A stretch of DNA of 27,648 nt from JBIOWF01 sp044868295 (GTDB taxonomy: Bacteria > Actinomycetota > Actinomycetes > Streptosporangiales > Streptosporangiaceae), in contig JBIOWF010000340.1 in the NCBI GenBank assembly GCA_044868295.1, forward strand, positions 1 through 27,648, read 5' to 3'. Under the pieces are notes generated by a model, which was not told the DNA's origin, ran no database searches, and saw only the letters and a list, made by a program, of their open reading frames with translations. Both the position numbers and the translations under genes were made by a program. This document shows, in pieces, positions 1 to 8,152 of this stretch (within the stretch, counting starts at the first letter, position 1; the number at the start of each line of letters is the position of its first letter).

Positions 1-476
1 GGCAGGTGCTGCCGGTCTCGGACGTGCACCGCCTGGCCCGCACCTCGACGCTGGCCCGGATCGTCATGGACGCCGAGGGCCAGGTCCTCGACATGGGACG
101 CAAGGTCCGCCTGGCCACCCCCGCCCAGCGGCGGGCGGTGTTCGCCCGATACACCATGTGCTGGGTGGACGGCTGCCCGCTTCCGGCCCTCTTGTGCCAG
201 ATCGACCATGTCGACAACTGGTCCGAAGGCGGTGAAACCAACCTGGACAAGCTCGGCCCGGCCTGCCAGTTCCACAACCGGGACCGCTACCGGCATCCCG
301 AGCGTTATCGACTCCGCCGTGTCGGCAAGGATCGCTGGGCCTTCACCTACCTTGGTTGGAGCCAGCGCCACCGCCCCCACGCGAGCACCAAGGCCCGCGG
401 GAACACTAGCGCCGACGGGAACACTACCGGCCACGCGAACACCAGCCCGGGCGCCGGTTTCCCTCTGCTCATGTGA
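1..476 (+). CDS. HNH endonuclease domain protein, C-terminal part (cut by window edge)
   Basis: The reading frame is open at the left edge, so the true start lies outside; a GTG at 6 is probably internal. About 156 residues are visible. The HNH core is clear: C52 and C57 (CWVDGC), then CQIDH with H68, an asparagine in GGETNLDKLGPAC (about N79), C87 and the closing H90-N91. This Cys-rich HNH form is typical of the C-terminus of actinobacterial DUF222/13E12-type proteins, which are usually 400-500 residues and often repeated in the genome. The catalytic module should bind a divalent metal and cut DNA, but cellular role and target are unknown for the family. The last 30 residues are low complexity (repeated GNT/ANT motifs). 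No partner gene follows in the same direction. Family assignment is strong; the DUF222 N-terminus is inferred because it is not in the window. Confidence 0.85.
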   Translation, partial: QVLPVSDVHRLARTSTLARIVMDAEGQVLDMGRKVRLATPAQRRAVFARYTMCWVDGCPLPALLCQIDHVDNWSEGGETNLDKLGPACQFHNRDRYRHPERYRLRRVGKDRWAFTYLGWSQRHRPHASTKARGNTSADGNTTGHANTSPGAGFPLLM

Positions 477-718
477 TGGGTCGACCGTAGGACACATCAA
501 ACATGCACGTCGCTCACTTGTCCTGTTGCGGGTGATGGCACTCCATGAGGACATTGGCATCGCCAGGAGCCCTTGCCGCTTTCTGGGGCGTTCGAACACC
601 CGGCCTGCTGGCGTGTCGCCTTTCCGGGACCGGCTCGCACCGGATGGCGGGCTCCACGGCGCAGGAATCGGGACTGATCACAGGCCAGGCATACGAAGCC
701 GTGCTTGCGAGGAGGCCC

Positions 719-1564
719 TTACGACGGCCGGGAAGACAGGAATGAGCGCAGGCTTTGGGGTTTGTGGCCGGTGATGGTTTCGACGGTGTCGGTGACGACG
801 TCGAGTTCGCCGGTCGCTATGGCGGCGTAGGAGGTCACCCAGCCCGCCACCTCCCAGTCGGGTGCGCCGTACACGGCGCGGGAGGCGTAGGCCTCCTCCA
901 GGGTCTCGGCGTGGTAGGTGGTCTTTCGGCCGGTGACCTGGGTGATCTGGGCGGCTACCTCGTTCAGCGTCAGTGCCTCGGGGCCCGTGACGTCGTACGT
1001 GGCGCCGTTGTGGCCGGGGTCCCGCAGGACCGCCGCCGCGACGTCGGCGACGTCGTCGCGGGTGACCGCGCCGACGCGGCCGTCCCCGGCGGGGCCGCGG
1101 ATCACGCCGTCCTCGCCCGCGAAGAGCGGCAGCACGTCGAGGTACAGGTTGTCGCGTAGGAACGTGAACGCCGCGCCGCTCTCCCGGATGTGCTCCTCCG
1201 TATGCCAGTGATCGCGGGCGAAGGTGAACGTGGCGTCGGGTGCCGCGCTGAGAAAGGAGATGTACACGATCCGGGACGCGCCCGCGTCGAGCGCGGCGTC
1301 GACGGCCGCGGTGTGCAGCGCGACCCGGCCCGCCGTCTCGGTGGCGGAGACCAGCAGCAACGTGCCCACACCGGCCAGCGCCCGCCGCATCGCGTCCCTG
1401 TCCTCGTAGGAGGCCGCCACGGGTTCCGCTCCGGGCAGCGCGGGGGCGCGTGACGGGTCACGGACGACCAGCCGTTGCGGGACGCCCGCGGCCGCGAGCC
1501 TTCGAGCCACCTGGCCGCCGATCTGGCCCGTCGCCCCGGTCACCGCTATGAGGTCAGCTCCCAT
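719..1564 (-). CDS. NmrA-like / SDR-type NAD(P)-binding oxidoreductase
   Basis: This 281-residue protein starts at the ATG at 1564. The N-terminal Rossmann motif is VTGATGQIGGQV (about residues 8-19), followed by a basic VVRDPSR stretch expected to read the NADP phosphate. Downstream are LLLVSATE, YISFLSA and FLRDNLYLD, the usual order in NmrA/YtfG-like atypical short-chain dehydrogenases. A C-terminal substrate domain runs through GATYDVTGPEALTLNEVA. Length matches complete members (about 280). These proteins are quinone or flavonoid reductases or redox-sensing regulators, so the exact substrate cannot be stated. The gene stands alone on the minus strand, with 150 bases separating it from the rhamnose genes. 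It is a useful full-length comparator for the shortened relative at 8677-9183. The family call is firm; the function is generic. Confidence 0.85.
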   Translation of the reverse strand: MGADLIAVTGATGQIGGQVARRLAAAGVPQRLVVRDPSRAPALPGAEPVAASYEDRDAMRRALAGVGTLLLVSATETAGRVALHTAAVDAALDAGASRIVYISFLSAAPDATFTFARDHWHTEEHIRESGAAFTFLRDNLYLDVLPLFAGEDGVIRGPAGDGRVGAVTRDDVADVAAAVLRDPGHNGATYDVTGPEALTLNEVAAQITQVTGRKTTYHAETLEEAYASRAVYGAPDWEVAGWVTSYAAIATGELDVVTDTVETITGHKPQSLRSFLSSRPS

Positions 1565-1714
1565 GGGTTCAGTGTGGCACCATGCCTCACCTCAGCTGAG
1601 TGTCCGGGAGCCGGCGAGTCGAGATCCAGACATCCCCAGTCACAGGGCGCCGCAAAGGGCTGCGGTCGTCGCGCCGCCCGCGCCCAGGCGGTCACCGGGC
1701 CCCCGCGCCAGGGG

Positions 1715-3121
1715 CTACCCCGCCAGGCGGGACTCGGCTTCGGACCAGGCGTCCGGGTCGCCGAGGGGCTCGTAGACGGTCACCCGTTGTGTCTGCCGTA
1801 CGAGGGCGCGCATGTCGGCGAGGTCCCGGACCAGGCCTGCCGTACGGGCCTGGACGAGGACGTTGCCGAGGGCGGTCGCCTCCACGGGGCCGGCGAGCAC
1901 GGGGAGGCCGCAGGCGTCGGCGGTGAGCTGGCAGAGCAGCGCGTTGCGCGAACCGCCGCCGACCAGGTGGATCACCTCGACCTCGTGGCCGGACAGCCGG
2001 ACGGCGTCGCGGATCGCCTTCCGGTGGCCGAGTGCGAGGCTCTCCAGAACGCAGCGGACCACAGTGGGCGGGTCGGCGGGGGGCCGCTGGCCGGTCCTGG
2101 CGCACTCCGCGGCGATCCGAGCCGGAATGTCGCCGGGCGCGAGGAAGGCGGGCGCGTCGGGGTCGACCACGGCCCGGAACGGCTCGGCTCGGGCGGCGGC
2201 TTCAAGCAGTTCGGGCAGGCCGGGGTTGCCCCAGGTCCGCAGGGATTCCTGCAGCAGCCACAGGCCCATCACGTTTCGGAGATAGCGGATGGTGCCGTCG
2301 ATGCCGGCTTCGTTGGTGAAGTTGGCCGTCAGGCTCTCGGAGGAGAGCACCGGGGCCGAGAGCTCCACCCCGGCCAGTGACCACGTGCCGCAGGAGATGT
2401 ACGCGAAGCGATCGGTCGAGGCGGGCACGGCCACGACGGCGGAGGCGGTGTCGTGGGAGCCCACCGCGACAAGCCGTCCGGCGTGGCCGATCTCGTCCGA
2501 CACGTCGGGCCGCAGCTCGCCGACGACGTCGCCGGGCCGCCTGATGGGCGGGAACAGATCCGGAATGCCCAGCCGCTTGAGGAGGGGACGGGCCCAGTTC
2601 CGGCCGCGAACGTCGAAGAGCCCCGTGGTCGAGGCGTTGGTGAGTTCGGCGCCGATCTCGCCGGTCAGCCAGTACGTGATCAGGTCCGGGATCAGCAACA
2701 TGGTCCCGGCCTGGTCCAGGGACTCCGTGAGCAGCTGGTAGATCGTGTTGAAAGGCAGGAACTGCAGGCCGGAGACGTCGTACAGCTCCGCCGCGCCGAT
2801 CTCGGCGACGACCTCCTCAAGCACCCCGTCGGTACGGCTGTCGCGGTAGCAGACGGGGTTGCCGATCAGTGCCCCGGTGGAGTCGAGCAGCCCGTAGTCG
2901 ACGGCCCACGAGTCGACGCCGATCGAGTCGAGCGGCCCGGCCTTGCGCAAGCCGTACAGGATCTCGCGATAGAGCCCGAGGACGTCCCAGTGCAGCGTGC
3001 CCGCGACCCGGATCGGCCCGTTGCCGAACCGGTGCACCTCGGTCAGCGTGAGCTCCTCGCTCGCGACGATCACGCGCCCGCTCGACGCGCCGAGGTCGAC
3101 CGCCGCGAATCCGCCGCTCAT
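1715..3121 (-). CDS. rhaB: L-rhamnulokinase
   Basis: This 468-residue FGGY-family sugar kinase phosphorylates L-rhamnulose to L-rhamnulose 1-phosphate with ATP, the second step of rhamnose breakdown in the cytoplasm. The phosphate-binding loop DLGASSGR (residues 9-16) is the RhaB version of the family motif. GSHDTASAV around 221-229 carries the likely catalytic Asp224. SCGTWSLAG (about 243-251) and VGGGSRNALLCQ near the C-terminus form the ATP site. The frame stays open far upstream, but the ATG at 3121 is chosen because it starts right at this motif and overlaps the stop of the LacI-type gene by four bases (ATGA, 3118-3121). That overlap implies translational coupling in a regulator-kinase operon. 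Substrate is inferred from RhaB-like motifs plus the isomerase and aldolase genes across the divergent promoter. Confidence 0.93.
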   Translation of the reverse strand: MSGGFAAVDLGASSGRVIVASEELTLTEVHRFGNGPIRVAGTLHWDVLGLYREILYGLRKAGPLDSIGVDSWAVDYGLLDSTGALIGNPVCYRDSRTDGVLEEVVAEIGAAELYDVSGLQFLPFNTIYQLLTESLDQAGTMLLIPDLITYWLTGEIGAELTNASTTGLFDVRGRNWARPLLKRLGIPDLFPPIRRPGDVVGELRPDVSDEIGHAGRLVAVGSHDTASAVVAVPASTDRFAYISCGTWSLAGVELSAPVLSSESLTANFTNEAGIDGTIRYLRNVMGLWLLQESLRTWGNPGLPELLEAAARAEPFRAVVDPDAPAFLAPGDIPARIAAECARTGQRPPADPPTVVRCVLESLALGHRKAIRDAVRLSGHEVEVIHLVGGGSRNALLCQLTADACGLPVLAGPVEATALGNVLVQARTAGLVRDLADMRALVRQTQRVTVYEPLGDPDAWSEAESRLAG

Positions 3122-4125
3122 CGGGTGGACTCCCGGACGACCAGTTCGGGCTGGAACATGATCTGCTGGTGCGCGTGCCCCTCGGGGTTGTCGCACTCGT
3201 CGAGGAGCAGCTCGGTGGCGATCCGGCCGAGCCGGTAGGTGGGCTGGTGGATCGAGCTGAGCGACACCGTCGAGGCGGCGGCGAAGTCGATGTCGTCGTA
3301 GCCGATCAACGCCACGTCGTCGGGCACGCGCACGCCGGCCTGGAGCAGGCCGCGCAGCAGCCCGAGCGCGAGCAGGTCGTTGGCGCAGAACACGGCGTCG
3401 GGCAGCGGTCCCGGCGAGAGCAGCTTCTCGGCCGCCTGCTGGCCGCTCTTGGCGTTCATGACCGGCAGCGCCAGCTCGGTCAGCGTCGCGGCCGGGTCGA
3501 GGCCCGCGTTCCGTACGGCACGGCGGGCTCCTTCCAGCCGGTCCTGGCACTGCCGGATCGACAGGGGTCCGCTCACGTAGGCGATCCGGCGGGCGCCCCG
3601 GTCGAGCAGGTGGGCGACGGCGAGTGAGCCGCCCGTGACGTCGTTGACCGCCACCGAGCACTGGTCGGGCCGGTGCGCCGGGTGGTCGACGAGGACGACG
3701 TTGATGCCGCGATCGCGGATCTGGTCGAGCCGGGCGGGATCCTCGCCGGAGGGGGTGATCAGCACGCCACGGACCCGCTGTTCGGCCAGAACCAGCAGGT
3801 TGCGCTCCTCCTTGACCCGGTCGCCGGCGGAGTTGCCGAGGATCACCGCGTAGCCGAGCTCGCTCGCGACGTCCTCCACGCCGGCGGCGACGTCGGTGAA
3901 GAACGGGTTGCCGATGTCGATGACCGACAACCCGATGGCCCGGCTGTGCCCGGCGCGCAACGATGACGCCGAGCCGTGCCGGACGAAGCCGAGCTCGTGG
4001 ACCGCCCGCTCGACCCGCTCACGGGTCGCCGCCGCGACCTTCTCGGGCCGGTTGAGCACGTTGGAGACCGTGCCCGGGGAGACGCCGGCGCGCGCCGCGA
4101 CCTCCTTGATGCTGACCGTGGACAT
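3118..4125 (-). CDS. LacI-family transcriptional regulator of the rhamnose locus
   Basis: This 335-residue protein has the standard LacI/GalR layout. The N-terminal helix-turn-helix lies at residues 4-23 (SIKEVAARAGVSPGTVSNVL), followed by a hinge helix ending around SSLRAG. The periplasmic-binding-protein-like sensor domain begins at RAIGLSVIDIGNPFF. Members bind palindromic operators with a central CG and release them when sugar binds. It is the first gene of the minus-strand operon and overlaps rhaB by four bases. Its own promoter holds a TTA-N2-ACGT-N2-TAA site 10-23 bases upstream of its start, and a second AAAACGTTTT site lies at the divergent rhaI promoter. I infer it represses both transcription units, with L-rhamnose, L-rhamnulose or a phosphate derivative as effector. 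It is unrelated to the AraC-type RhaS/RhaR of enterobacteria. Confidence 0.9.
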   Translation of the reverse strand: MSTVSIKEVAARAGVSPGTVSNVLNRPEKVAAATRERVERAVHELGFVRHGSASSLRAGHSRAIGLSVIDIGNPFFTDVAAGVEDVASELGYAVILGNSAGDRVKEERNLLVLAEQRVRGVLITPSGEDPARLDQIRDRGINVVLVDHPAHRPDQCSVAVNDVTGGSLAVAHLLDRGARRIAYVSGPLSIRQCQDRLEGARRAVRNAGLDPAATLTELALPVMNAKSGQQAAEKLLSPGPLPDAVFCANDLLALGLLRGLLQAGVRVPDDVALIGYDDIDFAAASTVSLSSIHQPTYRLGRIATELLLDECDNPEGHAHQQIMFQPELVVRESTR

Positions 4126-4134
4126 GGGTCCTCA

Positions 4135-4171
4135 TTAAAACGTACTAACATCGAGCGCCGCCACCTGTCTC
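4135..4171 (-). promoter_or_regulatory. Promoter and LacI-type operator of the regulator-rhaB operon
   Basis: Reading the minus strand, a -35-like GAGACA (4166-4171) is followed after exactly 17 bases by TTAGTA (4143-4148) as a -10. The imperfect palindrome TTAAAACGTACTAA (4135-4148) covers the -10 and ends ten bases before the regulator ATG. Its core TTAAAACGT is the same as in the site at 4302-4315. Occupation would block RNA polymerase, so autorepression is expected. The promoter hexamers are approximate matches; the operator is better supported because it occurs twice in one intergenic region. Confidence 0.6.
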
Positions 4172-4259
4172 ACCCGTCTGGTGGTAGAGCCGGTGTCAGG
4201 CATGGGCCGTCTGGCTGCATGAATGCGGGTCATGCAGCAAGCAACGTGTTCATGTCCCA

Positions 4260-4289
4260 TTGACACCCGCCGGGAGGCGGCTCTACTGT
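4260..4289 (+). promoter_or_regulatory. Sigma-70-type promoter of rhaI
   Basis: A perfect TTGACA -35 (4260-4265) is followed after 18 bases by TACTGT (4284-4289), a good actinobacterial -10. Transcription should begin near 4295-4297. That places the start just upstream of the LacI-type palindrome at 4302-4315 and about 50 bases before the rhaI ATG. Confidence 0.65.
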
Positions 4290-4301
4290 CCCCTCCAGCT
4301 G

Positions 4302-4315
4302 TTAAAACGTTTTTT
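4302..4315 (+). promoter_or_regulatory. LacI-type operator at the rhaI promoter
   Basis: AAAACGTTTT (4304-4313) is a perfect 10-base palindrome with the central CG typical of LacI/GalR operators, inside TTAAAACGTTTTTT. It lies directly after the predicted transcription start, the classical repressing position. The half TTAAAACGT is repeated at the divergent regulator promoter. It stands out as an AT-rich island in very GC-rich sequence. Confidence 0.7.
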
Positions 4316-4344
4316 TCCGGAGCGCGGCTGGCCAGGGAATTCAA

Positions 4345-5490
4345 ATGATCAAGGACTTGCTGCGGCGGCAGCACATCGAGACGCCCTCCTGGGCGTACGG
4401 CGACTCGGGCACCCGATTCAAGGTGTTCGCGCAGCAGGGCGTGCCGCGCGACCCGTACGAGAAGATCGCCGACGCCGCCCAGGTCCACCGGTTCACGGGC
4501 GTGGCGCCCACGGTCGCGCTGCACATCCCTTGGGACGAGGTGGACGACTACGGCGACCTGGCACGCCACGCGAGCGAGCTCGGCGTCGGCATCGGGGCGA
4601 TCAACTCCAACGTGTTCCAGGACGACGACTACAAGCTGGGCAGCGTCACCAACGCCGACCTCGCGGTACGCCGCAAGGCTCTCGGCCATCTGCTCCGATG
4701 CGCCGACATCATGGACGCGACCGGCTCGGGCACGCTGAAGCTCTGGTTCTCCGACGGGACCAACTACCCCGGGCAGGACGACATCCGGGCCCGCCAGGAC
4801 CGGCTCGCCGAGGCGCTGTCGGCCGTCTACGACCGTCTCGGGGAGGGGCAGCGGTTCCTGCTGGAGTACAAGCTGTTCGAACCGGCCTTCTACACGACCG
4901 ACGTACCCGACTGGGGCACGGCGTACGCCCACTGCCTGAAGCTGGGTCCCAAGGCGCAGGTGGTCGTGGACACCGGGCACCACGCGCCGGGGACGAACAT
5001 CGAGTTCATCGTGGCCTTCCTGCTCCGCGAGGGGAAGCTGGGCGGGTTCGACTTCAACTCGCGTTTCTACGCCGACGACGACCTGATGGTGGGCGCGGCC
5101 GATCCCTTCCAGCTGTTCCGGATCATGTACGAGGTGGTCCGGGGCGGCGGCTACGGGCCTGACGTGGCGTTCATGCTCGACCAGTGCCACAACATCGAGC
5201 CGAAGATCCCCGGCCAGATCCGCTCGGTCATGAACGTCCAGGAGGGTACGGCGAAGGCGCTGCTGGTCGACCGGGAGGCGCTCGCGGCGGCGCAGGACGC
5301 GGGCGACGTCCTCGGCGCGAACGCGGTCCTGATGGACGCCTACAACACCGACGTCCGCCCGCTGCTCGCGGAGCTGCGGGAGGAGATGGGGCTCGACCCG
5401 GACCCCATGGACGCGTACCGGCGGTCAGGCTACTTCGAGAAGATCCGGGACGAGCGCACCGGCGGGCGGGCCGCGGGCTGGGGCGCGTGA
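4345..5490 (+). CDS. rhaI: L-rhamnose isomerase (RhaI type)
   Basis: This 381-residue enzyme interconverts L-rhamnose and L-rhamnulose in the cytoplasm, the first step of the pathway. It is a xylose-isomerase-like TIM-barrel protein of the RhaI class known from Pseudomonas stutzeri and many actinobacteria, not the E. coli RhaA class. Typical segments are TGVAPTVALHIPWDEVDDY, LKLWFSDGTNYPGQDD, FLLEYKLFEPAFY, VVVDTGHHAPGTNIEF and DFNSRFYADDDL. They supply Glu, Asp and His ligands for the two divalent metals. The ATG at 4345 has AGGGAA (4334-4339) at proper spacing. The gene is first in the plus-strand operon, behind a TTGACA promoter and a LacI-type operator, and 69 bases before the fused aldolase gene. 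Length and motifs fit a complete enzyme. Confidence 0.94.
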   Translation: MIKDLLRRQHIETPSWAYGDSGTRFKVFAQQGVPRDPYEKIADAAQVHRFTGVAPTVALHIPWDEVDDYGDLARHASELGVGIGAINSNVFQDDDYKLGSVTNADLAVRRKALGHLLRCADIMDATGSGTLKLWFSDGTNYPGQDDIRARQDRLAEALSAVYDRLGEGQRFLLEYKLFEPAFYTTDVPDWGTAYAHCLKLGPKAQVVVDTGHHAPGTNIEFIVAFLLREGKLGGFDFNSRFYADDDLMVGAADPFQLFRIMYEVVRGGGYGPDVAFMLDQCHNIEPKIPGQIRSVMNVQEGTAKALLVDREALAAAQDAGDVLGANAVLMDAYNTDVRPLLAELREEMGLDPDPMDAYRRSGYFEKIRDERTGGRAAGWGA

Positions 5491-5559
5491 CCCCCGCCGC
5501 CCCCTCCGACCGGCTTTCCCGGCTTTCCCGGCACATCTGACATCCAAGGAGCATTTTCC

Positions 5560-7596
5560 ATGACCCGCACTCCGCCCGAGGTGGCGCAGTTGCTCGAACG
5601 CGCGCACGCCCTCGGCTCGGATCCGCGCAACACCAACTACGCCGGGGGCAACGCCTCCGCCAAGGGCCTCGCGCCGGATCCGGTGACCGGCTCCGACGTC
5701 GAGCTGATGTGGGTCAAGGGCTCGGGCGGCGACCTCGGCACGCTCACCGAGGACGGCCTCGCCGTGCTGCGCCTGGACCGGCTCCGCGCGCTGACCGGAG
5801 TCTATCCGGGGGTCGAACGCGAGGACGAGATGGTCGCCGCCTTCGACTTCTGCCTGCACGGCAGGGGAGGGGCGGCGCCGTCGATCGACACGGCCATGCA
5901 CGGGCTGGTGGACGCCGCGCACGTCGACCACCTGCATCCCGACGCGGGCATCGCGATCGCGACGGCGGCGGACGGCCCCGAGCTCACCCGGCGGATCTTC
6001 GGCGACCGGGTGGCATGGGTGCCGTGGCGGCGTCCCGGCTTCCAGCTCGGCCTCGATATCGCCGCGCTGAAGGAGGCCAACCCGCGGGCCATCGGCGTGA
6101 TCCTCGGCGGGCACGGCATCACGGCCTGGGGCGCCACCAGCGAGGAGTGCCGGGAACGGTCACTTGAGATCATCCGTACGGCGGAGCGGTACATCGCCGA
6201 GCACGGCCGCGCCGAGCCGTTCGGCCCGGTCGTCCACGAGCCGGTGGCGCAAGCCGTACGGCTGGAAAGGGCCGCCGCGCTGTTCCCCGTCATCCGCGGC
6301 CTCGCCTCCACCGACCACCCGGTGGTCGGCCACTACACGGCGTCGCCCGACGTGCTGGACTTCCTGTCCCGGGCCGAGCACCCCCGGCTGGCCGCGCTCG
6401 GCACCTCCTGCCCGGACCACTTCCTGCGCACCAAGGTCGCCCCGCTGGTCCTCGACCTGCCCGTGACCGCGTCTCTGGAGGAGGCGACCGTACGACTGCG
6501 CGAGCTGCACGCCTCCTATCGGGAGGAGTACGCGGCCTATTACGCGCGCCACGCGGTGGCGGGCTCGCCCGCGATGCGGGGCGCGGACCCGGCGATCGTG
6601 CTCGTGCCGGGGGTGGGCATGTTCTCCTTCGGCAAGGACAAGCAGACCGCCCGGGTGGCGGGGGAGTTCTACGTCAACGCGATCAATGTGATGCGCGGCG
6701 CCGAGGCGGTCTCGCGTTATCAGCCGATCGGGGAGCCGGAGAAGTTCCGCATCGAGTACTGGGAGCTGGAGGTGGCCAAGCTCCGGCGGCTGCCCAGGCC
6801 CAAGCCGCTGGCCACCCGGGTCGCCTTCGTGACCGGCGGCGGATCGGGCATCGGCGCGGCGACCGCCAGGCGGCTGGCCGCCGAGGGCGCCTGCGTGGTG
6901 GTGGCCGACCGCGATCTCGCCGCCGCGGAGAAGGTCGCCGCCGAGCTCGGCTCCGCCGACCGCGCGGTCGCCGTACAGGTCGACGTGACCTCGGAGGAGC
7001 AGGTCGCGGCCGCGGTACGGCAGGCCGTCCTGGCGTTCGGTGGGGTGGACCTGGTGGTCAACAACGCGGGGCTGTCGCTCTCCAGATCGCTGCTGGAGAC
7101 CACGGTCCAGGACTGGGACCTCCAGCACGACGTGATGGCGCGCGGGTCCTTCCTGGTCGCCCGCGAGACCGCCCGGGTCATGATTTATCAGGGTATGGGG
7201 GGAGATGTCATCTACATCTCGTCGAAGAACTCCGTCTTCGCCGGTCCCAACAACGTGGCGTACGGCGCGGCCAAGGCCGACCAGGCGCACCAGGTGCGGC
7301 TGCTCGCCGCCGAGCTGGGGGAGCACGGCATCCGGGTCAACGGGGTCAACCCCGACGGCGTCGTCCGCGGCTCCGGCATCTTCGCCTCCGGCTGGGGGGC
7401 CAACCGCGCGGCGGTGTACGGCGTGCCCGAGGAGAGGCTCGGCGAGTTCTACGCCCAGCGCACCCTGCTCAAGCGCGAGGTGCTGCCCGAGCACATCGCC
7501 GCGGCGGTCTTCGTCCTCACCGCGGGCGAGCTGGCCCGCACCACCGGCCTGCACGTCCCCGTCGACGCCGGGGTCGCCGCCGCCTTCCTGCGCTGA
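5560..7596 (+). CDS. rhaEW: Bifunctional L-rhamnulose-1-phosphate aldolase / short-chain dehydrogenase
   Basis: This 678-residue fusion has two domains. Residues 1 to about 400 form a class II aldolase: GGNASAK near the start, then H121, H124 and H126 in HVDHLHPDAG and H185 in GGHGI, probable zinc ligands. Residues about 415-678 form a short-chain dehydrogenase with TGGGSGIG (425-432), NNAG, Ser555 and Y568-x3-K572. In characterised RhaEW fusions the aldolase splits L-rhamnulose 1-phosphate into dihydroxyacetone phosphate and L-lactaldehyde, and the dehydrogenase oxidises the lactaldehyde, with L-lactate as expected product. AAGGAG (5546-5551) precedes the ATG. It is co-oriented with rhaI and most likely co-transcribed. 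The dehydrogenase half contains an unusual run of AT-rich codons (ATT TAT CAG GGT, about 7182-7193). Assignment is strong; lactaldehyde specificity follows from family knowledge. Confidence 0.93.
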   Translation: MTRTPPEVAQLLERAHALGSDPRNTNYAGGNASAKGLAPDPVTGSDVELMWVKGSGGDLGTLTEDGLAVLRLDRLRALTGVYPGVEREDEMVAAFDFCLHGRGGAAPSIDTAMHGLVDAAHVDHLHPDAGIAIATAADGPELTRRIFGDRVAWVPWRRPGFQLGLDIAALKEANPRAIGVILGGHGITAWGATSEECRERSLEIIRTAERYIAEHGRAEPFGPVVHEPVAQAVRLERAAALFPVIRGLASTDHPVVGHYTASPDVLDFLSRAEHPRLAALGTSCPDHFLRTKVAPLVLDLPVTASLEEATVRLRELHASYREEYAAYYARHAVAGSPAMRGADPAIVLVPGVGMFSFGKDKQTARVAGEFYVNAINVMRGAEAVSRYQPIGEPEKFRIEYWELEVAKLRRLPRPKPLATRVAFVTGGGSGIGAATARRLAAEGACVVVADRDLAAAEKVAAELGSADRAVAVQVDVTSEEQVAAAVRQAVLAFGGVDLVVNNAGLSLSRSLLETTVQDWDLQHDVMARGSFLVARETARVMIYQGMGGDVIYISSKNSVFAGPNNVAYGAAKADQAHQVRLLAAELGEHGIRVNGVNPDGVVRGSGIFASGWGANRAAVYGVPEERLGEFYAQRTLLKREVLPEHIAAAVFVLTAGELARTTGLHVPVDAGVAAAFLR

Positions 7597-7638
7597 TCAC
7601 CGTCGCGTGGGCGCGGTTCTGTCCGTACGCTTTGCGAT

Positions 7639-8142
7639 GTGGCCAGGAAAGATGCGGGCGGAAGAGATGCGGGCAGAAAGCCAGAGGGCGGGTGGCTGGA
7701 CGAGACCGAGCAGCGGGCCTGGCGGGGGCTCGTCGCCTTCTCGATGCTGGCGCTGCCCGAGCTTGAACGCACCATGCGCGCGTACGGCCTGGTCCACATC
7801 GAGTACGGATTGCTCGCCGCCCTCAGCGGGAAGCCCTTCCGGCTGAGTGACCTGGCGGCGCTGCTGAACATGTCGCAGAGTCGGCTCAGCCACCGGATGA
7901 ACAAGCTCCGCGACCGCGGCCTGGTGACCGTCCGGCCCTGCGCCCACGACGGCAGGTCGACGATCGCGGAGATAACCGAGGACGGCCGGGCGCTCGTGGC
8001 GGAGATCGCGCCTCAGCATGTCGAGGATGTGCGGCGGCTCCTTTTCGACCATCTCGACCCCGATCAGACGAAGTCGCTCGCCGACGCGCTCACCGCCGTC
8101 GCGTCGGGACTGGCCTCCTGCCCGTCCAGAACAGAATCCTGA
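7639..8142 (+). CDS. MarR-family transcriptional regulator
   Basis: This 167-residue protein has the MarR winged-helix layout: an N-terminal dimerisation helix, IEYGLLAALSG, the recognition region LSDLAALLNMSQSRLSHRMNKLRDRGLV (about residues 70-98), and the wing CAHDGRSTIAEITEDGRAL. MarR proteins are dimeric repressors, usually sensing phenolic compounds or oxidants. The GTG start at 7639 lacks a convincing ribosome-binding site, and the following 18 residues are charged and probably unstructured, so the true start may lie downstream or the mRNA may be leaderless. It sits 42 bases after the rhamnose operon. It could be read through from that operon, but nothing shows it controls rhamnose genes. 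Its stop is ten bases from the stop of the converging HxlR gene. Confidence 0.85.
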   Translation: MARKDAGGRDAGRKPEGGWLDETEQRAWRGLVAFSMLALPELERTMRAYGLVHIEYGLLAALSGKPFRLSDLAALLNMSQSRLSHRMNKLRDRGLVTVRPCAHDGRSTIAEITEDGRALVAEIAPQHVEDVRRLLFDHLDPDQTKSLADALTAVASGLASCPSRTES

Positions 8143-8152
8143 CGTCTGTCCC

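Noticed and set aside
580..600. tRNA T-loop-like GTTCGAACACC
   Set aside because: No acceptor, D or anticodon arm could be folded around it within 477-718; that gap shows no RNA gene or ORF with recognisable content.
1591..1600. Palindrome CTCAGCTGAG upstream of the NmrA-like gene
   Set aside because: Only ten bases, no extension of the arms and no second copy; could be an operator but is too weak to call.
3122..3661. N-terminal extension of rhamnulokinase
   Set aside because: The frame is open far upstream, but that part lies antisense-frame within the regulator gene and is Arg/Pro/Ala filler; the ATG at 3121 sits at the kinase motif and overlaps the regulator stop.
5511..5531. Tandem CGGCTTTCC repeat before the aldolase gene
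   Set aside because: Just two copies, no hairpin, no overlap with the ribosome-binding site; probably chance.
6160..7554. Long minus-strand open frame (464 codons) opposite the aldolase-dehydrogenase
   Set aside because: It is low complexity, rich in Arg, Gly, His and Asp, with no family motif; it mirrors the third-position GC bias of the real plus-strand gene.
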